Source: Gammaproteobacteria bacterium
GTDB taxonomy: Bacteria; Pseudomonadota; Gammaproteobacteria; Pseudomonadales; Pseudohongiellaceae
Direction: 5' to 3'
Assembly: GCA_007571115.1 (NCBI GenBank)
Contig: RKSA01000031.1
Span: forward strand, 1-10,127
DNA: 10,127 nucleotides
Position numbers and translations under genes: made by a program. Positions within the stretch are counted from its first letter, which is position 1. Each line of letters starts with the position of its first letter. The notes under the pieces were generated by a model that worked only from the letters and a program-made list of their open reading frames with translations, was not told the origin of the DNA and searched no databases. This document shows positions 1 to 5,206 of the stretch, piece by piece.

Positions 1-1474
1 CGTCCTGTTCGTTTTCCTCTCCGTCCTCCTGCTGCTCGGACTGCTGCTGTTGCAGCAGTTGCTCGACGATGGCGCGGTTGTGCAGCGCGTCCTCGTGTTC
101 AGGCTCGGCTGCCAGGGTCAGCTCGTAGGCAGCGAGGGCCTCGGGGTAGTTGCCGGCGAAGGCGAGAGCATTGCCGCGATTGTAGTTCGCCGTGGGGCTG
201 TCGATGGCGCTGAAGGCAGCGCTGGCAGCATCGTAGTCGCCGGCCCGGTAGTTCGCCGCGCCTTGCCAGCCGGGCGCCTCGAACAGCTCCGCCGCGAGCT
301 CGTGCTCTTCCTTGGCGAAGGCTGCCGCGCCGCGCTGGTCGGGGGTTTTCCACCAGGCCGCCCATTCGGCTGCCTGGGCCTGCTGCGCCGGAGCGAACAA
401 CGCAGCGCTGGCAGCGAGCAGCCCGCTGAGCAGCCAGCCGCGGCGAAATCCCAGCGCAGCGAGGGGAACGAGCAGCACGAGCAGCCAGGGTCCGGCTTCG
501 TGCCAGATGTCGAATTCATCCTCGACCTCGCTCAGTTGCGCATCGTCGCGCCAGTCGCGCTCGGCGAGCAGGTACGTCAGGTCCGAGTTGCCGAGGGCAA
601 TGTCGTGATAGCGCCCGCCGACCCGGCCTGCCAGCGAGCGCAACAGCTCGCGGTTCAGTTTCGGCACGACCACCTCGCCTTGGGCGTCGGTGAGGAAATT
701 GCCGTCGTTGCTGCGGATCGGCGCCCCCTGTTCGGTGCCGATTCCGAGGATCAGCAGCTCGTGGGGAGTTCCCTCGAGCTGGCGGGCGATTCGCAATTGC
801 TCGTCGATACTGTCGATGCCGTCGGTTATCAGCAGGATCCTGCCCCGGGAGACCTCCACGTTGTCGAGCAGATCGAGGGCCATGTCGATGGCGGCGGCGG
901 GATTGCTGCCGAACAGCGGCATGATGTTCGGGTTGAGCGAAGGAACCAGCGCCTCGATCGTGACCACATCATCGGTCAGGGGCATGACGGCGTGGGCATC
1001 GCCGGCATAGGCGACCAGGGCGGTCTGTCCCTCGTCGCGCAGGCTGAGCAGGTCGCGCAGCTTGCGCTTGGCGAGCTCGAGCCGTGACGGTTCGTGGTCC
1101 TGGGCAAACATCGACAGCGACAGGTCCATGGCGATGACGAGGGCGTCCTCGCGTTGCTGCACGGGCTGGGGCAGTTGCTGCCAGACCGGGCCGGCGAGAG
1201 CCACGGCCGACAGCAGCCATGCGCAAAGCAGCAATAGCAGCGGAGCGCGCTGGGCGCCGCTGCGCGAGCGGTCGAGCAAATGCGGCAGCAGTTCCTTGTC
1301 GATGGCCTTTTCCCATGCATTGATCGTGCTGTTCAGCCGCCAAAGCACAGACACAAAAAGCATTGCCGGGAGCAGAGCCAGCAGCCACCAGGGGCGCAGG
1401 AAGTGGAATTCGCGCAAGCTGCCCAGACTGTCGAGGCTGCCCAGGCTGTCGATCGTGGCGCTGAACCATTCCAT
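1..1474 (-). CDS. BatB-like VWA membrane protein with C-terminal TPRs (3' end beyond window)
   Basis: Last visible gene of the MoxR/Bat operon. I translated it by hand from ATG at 1474; 491 codons stay open to the left edge. Two hydrophobic segments (about residues 26-45 and 77-95) precede a VWA domain (about 108-305). Its metal site looks intact: DLSLS at 117-121, T167, and D218 in ITDG. Further hydrophobic stretches lie at about 327-343 and 347-366, followed by TPR-like helices (about 380-475; YNRGNALAFAGNYPEALAAY is typical) and a Gln/Glu-rich tail starting QQQQSEQQED. VWA plus TPR in one chain matches the BatB/BatC-type proteins of gammaproteobacterial MoxR operons. The start lies 2 bases after the BatA stop, so translation is probably coupled. 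Known for the family: membrane-anchored VWA partners of MoxR ATPases, linked to aerotolerance and envelope stress. The exact substrate is unknown. The family call is firm; the missing C-terminus prevents a length comparison. Confidence 0.9.
   Translation of the reverse strand, partial: MEWFSATIDSLGSLDSLGSLREFHFLRPWWLLALLPAMLFVSVLWRLNSTINAWEKAIDKELLPHLLDRSRSGAQRAPLLLLLCAWLLSAVALAGPVWQQLPQPVQQREDALVIAMDLSLSMFAQDHEPSRLELAKRKLRDLLSLRDEGQTALVAYAGDAHAVMPLTDDVVTIEALVPSLNPNIMPLFGSNPAAAIDMALDLLDNVEVSRGRILLITDGIDSIDEQLRIARQLEGTPHELLILGIGTEQGAPIRSNDGNFLTDAQGEVVVPKLNRELLRSLAGRVGGRYHDIALGNSDLTYLLAERDWRDDAQLSEVEDEFDIWHEAGPWLLVLLVPLAALGFRRGWLLSGLLAASAALFAPAQQAQAAEWAAWWKTPDQRGAAAFAKEEHELAAELFEAPGWQGAANYRAGDYDAASAAFSAIDSPTANYNRGNALAFAGNYPEALAAYELTLAAEPEHEDALHNRAIVEQLLQQQQSEQQEDGEENEQD
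1418..1453 (-). repeat. In-frame 18-base tandem duplication at the N-terminus of the VWA/TPR gene
   Basis: Two adjacent 18-base units (1418-1435 and 1436-1453) match at 16 of 18 positions. They encode the repeated peptide DSLGSL-DSLGSL at residues 9-20, before the first membrane segment. The size keeps the frame, so the gene is not broken. Confidence 0.8.
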
Positions 1475-1476
1475 GG

Positions 1477-2514
1477 CTAGGCCTCGCTCGTTCTTTCGGG
1501 CTGTCGCGGGATGCGATCCGGCGCCAGCGAGCGCCAGGGGATCGACGCGAGCGCGAAGGCGAAACTGAGCAGCAGCGCCGCGCCCAGCGGCCAATGGAAC
1601 AGCACCCGGACCGGGCGGTAGGTCTGCTCGTCCTGCTCGACGCTTTCGAGGCGATCGAGCTCCTGGTAGATCCCGACCAGATCGCCAACATTCCTTGCCC
1701 GGAAATAGCGGCCTCCGGTGGCCTCGGCGATCCGGGTCAGCATCGCCTCGTCGAGTTCCGCCGAAGGGTTGATCGTTCGCGCGCCGAAGAAGGTCTGCTG
1801 GGTGAGCTGGTCGGCGCCGATGCCGATCGCGTAGATCCTGATGTTTTCGCTGCCCGCGAGCTGGCTGGCCTGCAGCGGCGAGATCTCGCCGGCATTGTTC
1901 ACGCCGTCGGTGAGCAGGGCGAGCACGCGGCTGTTTTCGGGCCGCTTGCGCAAATGCCGCACCGCCAGGCCGATGGCGTCGCCGATGGCGGTGGCTGATT
2001 CCTCGATGATGCCGATATCGGCTTCTTCGAGCAATTGACCCACCACCTCGCGGTCGAAGGTCAGGGGCGCCTGGATGTATGCATGGGCGGCGAACAGGAT
2101 CAGCCCGAGCCGGTCGCCCTTGCGCCGCTCGACGAAATCGCCGACCACGGCCTTGACGACCTCGATTCGCGAAGCGGCGCGGTTGCCCGTCGCCATGTCC
2201 TGGGCTTCCATGCTTCCGGAAATGTCCACCGCGAGCATCAGGTCGCGGCCCGTGGAAGGCAGTTGCACGGGTTCGCCAAGCCATTGCGGTCGCGCTGCGG
2301 CGAGCACGAGCAGCAGCCAGATCAGCACGCACAGCAGCAGCTTGAGAATGCGCCCTGGCGCGAGCTTCTCGCCCGCGCCAGCCAACTGCGTCAGCGTATG
2401 GAAAAACGGCACGTAGAGCGCCGCGTCCTGGCGCGGCGCGCGCGCCAGCAGCCAATGCACGAAGATCGGCAGGGGCAGGGCGAGCAAGGCCCAGGGCCAG
2501 GTCAGTTCAAGCAT
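1477..2514 (-). CDS. BatA-like VWA domain membrane protein
   Basis: 345 residues, the usual BatA size. The N-terminus begins MLELTWPWALLALPLP, with hydrophobic segments at about 7-24 and 58-74, the pattern of the aerotolerance-regulator N-terminal region. A VWA domain spans about 90-285. The metal-ion-dependent adhesion site is complete: DISGS at 97-101, T152, and D203 in LLTDGVNNAG. A C-terminal membrane helix lies at about 306-326. Together these predict a VWA domain held at the inner membrane. The gene starts 9 bases after the DUF4381 stop, and its stop is 2 bases before the next VWA gene, so it is an inner gene of the operon. Known for the family: VWA proteins encoded with MoxR ATPases are thought to bind proteins through the metal site while the ATPase remodels them. 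No substrate can be read from the sequence. The ribosome-binding site is weak. Confidence 0.92.
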   Translation of the reverse strand: MLELTWPWALLALPLPIFVHWLLARAPRQDAALYVPFFHTLTQLAGAGEKLAPGRILKLLLCVLIWLLLVLAAARPQWLGEPVQLPSTGRDLMLAVDISGSMEAQDMATGNRAASRIEVVKAVVGDFVERRKGDRLGLILFAAHAYIQAPLTFDREVVGQLLEEADIGIIEESATAIGDAIGLAVRHLRKRPENSRVLALLTDGVNNAGEISPLQASQLAGSENIRIYAIGIGADQLTQQTFFGARTINPSAELDEAMLTRIAEATGGRYFRARNVGDLVGIYQELDRLESVEQDEQTYRPVRVLFHWPLGAALLLSFAFALASIPWRSLAPDRIPRQPERTSEA

Positions 2515-2523
2515 TGGGGTTGT

Positions 2524-3102
2524 CTATCCTGTTTCGGTTCTGTTTCGGCCTGTCCTGGCTCGTTGGTCTCCAGCGCGATTTTCGCTTGCCGGGATGCCCC
2601 GGCGCAAATACACCGAGCGGATCCATTGCTCGCAAAATCCGTGCAGGGCTTCCGCATCGACAGCATCGACGGCAATGGTGCGCTGGAAGCGGCCCCGGCG
2701 CAATGCCTCGGCGAGCGGCTCGTCGAGCTTGCGGCAGTCTCCATTGCCCCGCAGGAAGGCGATCCACTGCTCGCCGCCGAGGCTCGCCGGCGCGCCGGGA
2801 AAATGCGCCAGGGCGACTCGCCGTAACAGCGCATTGCAGGCATTCACGTAGCGCAAGGTCGCGGCCTCGAGCGCTGCGGCGCCTGCTGCGGCGAATTCTT
2901 CGCGGATCGACTCGAGCACGGCCAGGGCTTCGGCGCAATAGCGCCGCCTGCGCCAGTTCGCCAGCAGGGCGCGGCCACCCAGATAGAGCCCGGCGAGCAG
3001 CAACAGGCCAAGCAGCCACCAGCCAGGCGCCAGCGGCCAGAAGCCGACGGCTTCCGGCAAATGGATATCGGCGAGTTGCTCTAGCAGTTCCGCGTGATCC
3101 AT
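2524..3102 (-). CDS. DUF4381 family small membrane protein
   Basis: 192 residues. I chose ATG at 3102 (MDHAELLEQLADIHLPEAVG) because the following segment, DIHLPEAVGFWPLAPGWW, is the hallmark N-terminus of DUF4381. The open frame continues upstream only as an alternative frame of the DUF58 gene. One membrane helix (about 24-46) is followed by a basic stop-transfer stretch (RRRR at 51-54) and a cytosolic helical region rich in Ala and Leu. No catalytic motif is visible. The start lies 22 bases inside the end of the DUF58 gene, so translation is probably coupled. In related operons this protein sits between the DUF58 and BatA genes; its role is unknown, and a membrane scaffold for the VWA proteins is only a guess. 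The C-terminal 20 residues are Arg/Glu-rich and look disordered. Confidence 0.88.
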   Translation of the reverse strand: MDHAELLEQLADIHLPEAVGFWPLAPGWWLLGLLLLAGLYLGGRALLANWRRRRYCAEALAVLESIREEFAAAGAAALEAATLRYVNACNALLRRVALAHFPGAPASLGGEQWIAFLRGNGDCRKLDEPLAEALRRGRFQRTIAVDAVDAEALHGFCEQWIRSVYLRRGIPASENRAGDQRARTGRNRTETG

Positions 3103-4064
3103 TGGCGAATCTGCTCCACCACGAGTTCGTTGGTGCGAAATTTCAGCAAGGACACTTGCAGCCGGTCGAACTCGGCCTCGAGCACGCGGCAGCGCTCGGC
3201 GAACTGCTCGCGATACTGCTCCCTGGCGCGTCGACCATGGGTGTGCAAGGCGCCTTTGCGCCGGCCATCGGTGATGCTGTACACGCCTGGGGAGGGCAGC
3301 GACTCCTCGAGGGCATCGTGGACGAAACAGCAGACGACGTTGTTCTGCCGGCTGAGCTGGCCGAGGTAGCGCAGCGCGCGCTCGTCGAGGGTGACAAAAT
3401 CCGAGATCAGGTACAGGGTGCTGCCGGGGCGCAGGATCTTGCGCATTTGCGCCAGCGGCGCCGCGAGGCCGCCGCTCTCCGCGCCTTCCGCCTCCTTCGC
3501 GCCGGGCCCGGCCCTGGTGGCCTCGCGCAAGGCGTTGTTGAACTCGTGAATCTGCTTGAGCAGGTGCAGGGCCGAGCGGCGGCTGCGCTTGGGCCGCACC
3601 AGCGTTGCCGCGTGGTCGGAAAACACCAGGCCCCCGACGCGGTCGCCGTTGTCGATCGCCAGCCAGCAAAACAGCGCGGCGGCCTGGGCGGCGATCACCG
3701 ACTTGAACGCCACCTGGCTGCCGAAATACATGTTGTGGCTCTGGTCGACGGCGATAATGACGGGGCGTTCGCGTTCCTCGCGGAAGACCTTGGCAAAGGG
3801 CTTGCTGGTTCGCGCGGTGACGCGCCAGTCGATCAGCTTGATGTCGTCGCCGGGCTGGTAGGGGCGAAATTCCTCGAAATCGATGCCGCGGCCGCGCATC
3901 CGCGACAGGTGCAGCCCGCTGATTCCGGCGATCGAGCGCGAGTGGGCGAGATATTCGAGGGTCTTGGCTGCGTGGCGCTGGGTGAGCAGTTGTTGCAGGC
4001 TCACCGTGGCGCCTTGCACCTGATAGCGCGCGTGGCCAGGGTCGCTGCGCTGCCTGTAGCTCAT
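3081..4064 (-). CDS. DUF58 domain protein (VWA-like partner of MoxR)
   Basis: 327 residues, soluble, no signal peptide. The DUF58 signature is clear at 57-80: RGRGIDFEEFRPYQPGDD then IKLIDW. A VWA-like fold follows. Its first metal motif is D107-Q-S109-H-N111, so the third Ser of DxSxS is replaced by Asn; a second acidic element, SDF, is at 221-223. Metal binding may therefore be altered; as far as I recall, such changes are common in this subfamily. A segment at about 183-199 is low in complexity (Gly/Ala/Glu) and probably a surface loop. The gene starts 15 bases after the moxR stop and overlaps the next gene by 22 bases. DUF58 genes nearly always follow moxR, and the protein is presumed to act with the ATPase. 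No good Shine-Dalgarno sequence precedes the ATG. An internal start near V21 (VSLQQLLTQRHAAK) cannot be excluded. Confidence 0.92.
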   Translation of the reverse strand: MSYRQRSDPGHARYQVQGATVSLQQLLTQRHAAKTLEYLAHSRSIAGISGLHLSRMRGRGIDFEEFRPYQPGDDIKLIDWRVTARTSKPFAKVFREERERPVIIAVDQSHNMYFGSQVAFKSVIAAQAAALFCWLAIDNGDRVGGLVFSDHAATLVRPKRSRRSALHLLKQIHEFNNALREATRAGPGAKEAEGAESGGLAAPLAQMRKILRPGSTLYLISDFVTLDERALRYLGQLSRQNNVVCCFVHDALEESLPSPGVYSITDGRRKGALHTHGRRAREQYREQFAERCRVLEAEFDRLQVSLLKFRTNELVVEQIRQWITRNC

Positions 4065-4079
4065 GCCGGCGGCGCCCGC

Positions 4080-5042
4080 TCAGGCCGATGGCACGCGTTG
4101 CCGGACCGTTTCGAGAACCTGGTCCGGGCTGACGCCGCTCGCTTCGGCCTCGAAAGTGAGCAGGATGCGATGGCGCAACACGTCGAACAGGACTTCCTGC
4201 ACGTCATCGGGGCTGACGAAATCTCTTCCCTGGAGCCAGGCATGGGCGCGCGCGCAACGGTCGAGGGAGATTGTTCCCCGGGGGCTGGCGCCGTATTCGA
4301 GCCAGCCGGCCAGATCCTCGCCGTAGACGAGGGGCTTGCGCGTCGCCATGATGAGCTGGATGATGTATTCCTCGACTTCCGGCGCCATGTGCATTGCCAG
4401 CACTTCCTGGCGCGCTGCGAAGATTCGCTGCTGGGCGACCTGGCTCGGCGGAGTCGGCAGCTTGTGCGCGGCTTCGTCGCGAACGAGCTGCAGGATTTCG
4501 CGTTCGGCGTCGATCGCCGGGTAGCCGATCATCACGTGCATGAGGAAGCGGTCGAGCTGGGCCTCGGGAAGCGGATACGTTCCTTCCTGCTCGATCGGGT
4601 TCTGCGTTGCCATGACGAGGAACAGCGGCGGCAGCGTGAACGATTCGCGACCGACGCTGACCTGGTGCTCGCCCATCGCTTCGAGCAGCGCCGACTGCAC
4701 CTTGGCCGGAGCGCGGTTGATTTCGTCGGCGAGCACCAGATTGTGGAAGATCGGGCCTTGCTGAAAGCGGAACGAGCCGTCCTCGGGGCGGAACACTTCG
4801 GTTCCGGTGATGTCGCTGGGCAGCAGGTCCGGGGTGAACTGGATCCGATGGAAGTCGCCCTCGATCCCCCGGGACAGATCCTTGATCGCCTTGGTCTTGG
4901 CAAGCCCCGGCGCGCCTTCCACGAGCAGGTGCCCATCGGCGAGCAAGGCGATCAGCAGCCGGTCTACGAGGCGTTCCTGGCCGATGATCTGCATCGTCAG
5001 CCAGTCCTTCAGTTCCAGTAGTGTCGCGTGCTCGCTCATCAT
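4080..5042 (-). CDS. MoxR-family AAA+ ATPase
   Basis: 320 residues from tandem ATG codons (5042 or 5039). Visible motifs: Walker A GAPGLAKT at 43-50, Walker B LVLADE with D106/E107, sensor-1 N148 in MATQNP, the arginine-finger segment LPEAQLDRF (R165), and sensor-2-type GASPRGTISL near the C-terminus. These mark an active AAA+ ATPase of the MoxR group. Such proteins form rings and act as chaperone-like remodellers with VWA proteins, four of which or their relatives follow here. An upstream start at 5144 is open but would add 34 residues unlike the family and would pass over the promoter at 5086-5113, so I rejected it. The leader from the predicted transcription start is about 37 bases. No strong Shine-Dalgarno sequence is visible. 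Related clusters are tied to stress tolerance in other Gammaproteobacteria such as Francisella. Confidence 0.96.
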   Translation of the reverse strand: MMSEHATLLELKDWLTMQIIGQERLVDRLLIALLADGHLLVEGAPGLAKTKAIKDLSRGIEGDFHRIQFTPDLLPSDITGTEVFRPEDGSFRFQQGPIFHNLVLADEINRAPAKVQSALLEAMGEHQVSVGRESFTLPPLFLVMATQNPIEQEGTYPLPEAQLDRFLMHVMIGYPAIDAEREILQLVRDEAAHKLPTPPSQVAQQRIFAARQEVLAMHMAPEVEEYIIQLIMATRKPLVYGEDLAGWLEYGASPRGTISLDRCARAHAWLQGRDFVSPDDVQEVLFDVLRHRILLTFEAEASGVSPDQVLETVRQRVPSA

Positions 5043-5085
5043 CGATATCGCCGGAAGGTTTCCCACCGCAAAAACAAAGCCGGGA

Positions 5086-5113
5086 ATTGTAACGCTTTCA
5101 CGATCGATGTCTA
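5086..5113 (-). promoter_or_regulatory. Sigma70-like promoter for the moxR operon
   Basis: Read on the minus strand: a -35 box TAGACA (5113-5108, 5 of 6 matches to TTGACA), a 16-base spacer, and a -10 box TACAAT (5091-5086, 5 of 6). Transcription would start near 5079, giving a leader of about 37 bases before the moxR ATG at 5042. This is the best promoter match I found in the window. It is a consensus match only. Confidence 0.6.
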
Positions 5114-5138
5114 GCGCAAGACACGGAACATCGAGTGG

Positions 5139-5157
5139 CAGCAATTGACCATTGCTG
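5139..5157. promoter_or_regulatory. Operator-like inverted repeat CAGCAAT-N5-ATTGCTG
   Basis: A perfect 7-bp dyad with a 5-base centre in the spacer between moxR and the receptor gene. It overlaps a TTGACC hexamer (5145-5150) that could be the -35 box of the receptor gene, although no convincing -10 box follows at the right distance. Two more GCAAT copies follow at 5179-5183 and 5187-5191. The size and symmetry suit a dimeric repressor or activator; the regulator is unknown. It does not resemble a Fur box. Confidence 0.4.
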
Positions 5158-5158
5158 G

Positions 5159-5178
5159 AAAAAGCCGCAAACTGCGGC
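5159..5178 (-). terminator. Possible intrinsic terminator or attenuator hairpin
   Basis: GCCGCA and TGCGGC (5164-5169 and 5173-5178) form a perfect 6-bp stem with a 3-base loop. Read on the minus strand, T5 follows at once (5163-5159), as in a Rho-independent terminator. It would block transcripts running antisense from the receptor gene towards moxR. On the plus strand the same stem lies 28 bases before the receptor ATG and is followed, after GCAA, by T4, so it could also act as a leader structure. The stem is short, hence moderate confidence. Confidence 0.4.
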
Positions 5179-5206
5179 GCAATTTTGCAATCATGGCGAT
5201 TTTCTC

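Noticed and set aside
50..1087. A 345-codon plus-strand open frame opposite the VWA/TPR gene.
   Set aside because: It is a shadow of the minus-strand gene, which carries clear VWA and TPR motifs over the whole stretch.
2514..5021. An 835-codon plus-strand open frame opposite moxR, the DUF58 gene and the DUF4381 gene.
   Set aside because: It is codon-aligned with the moxR and DUF58 genes on the other strand and has the same codon-avoidance origin. Its sequence is low in complexity and unlike any family.
5043..5144. A longer N-terminus for MoxR starting at 5144.
   Set aside because: It would cross the predicted promoter, and the extra 34 residues do not look like MoxR. The tandem ATG at 5042/5039 fits the family length.
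5135..5206. A longer N-terminus for the receptor from GTG 5135.
   Set aside because: It would bury the signal peptide 24 residues inside the protein and would translate the dyad and the hairpin.
5043..5206. A Fur box in front of the receptor gene.
   Set aside because: No stretch comes close to the GATAATGATAATCATTATC consensus on either strand; only short AT-rich fragments match.
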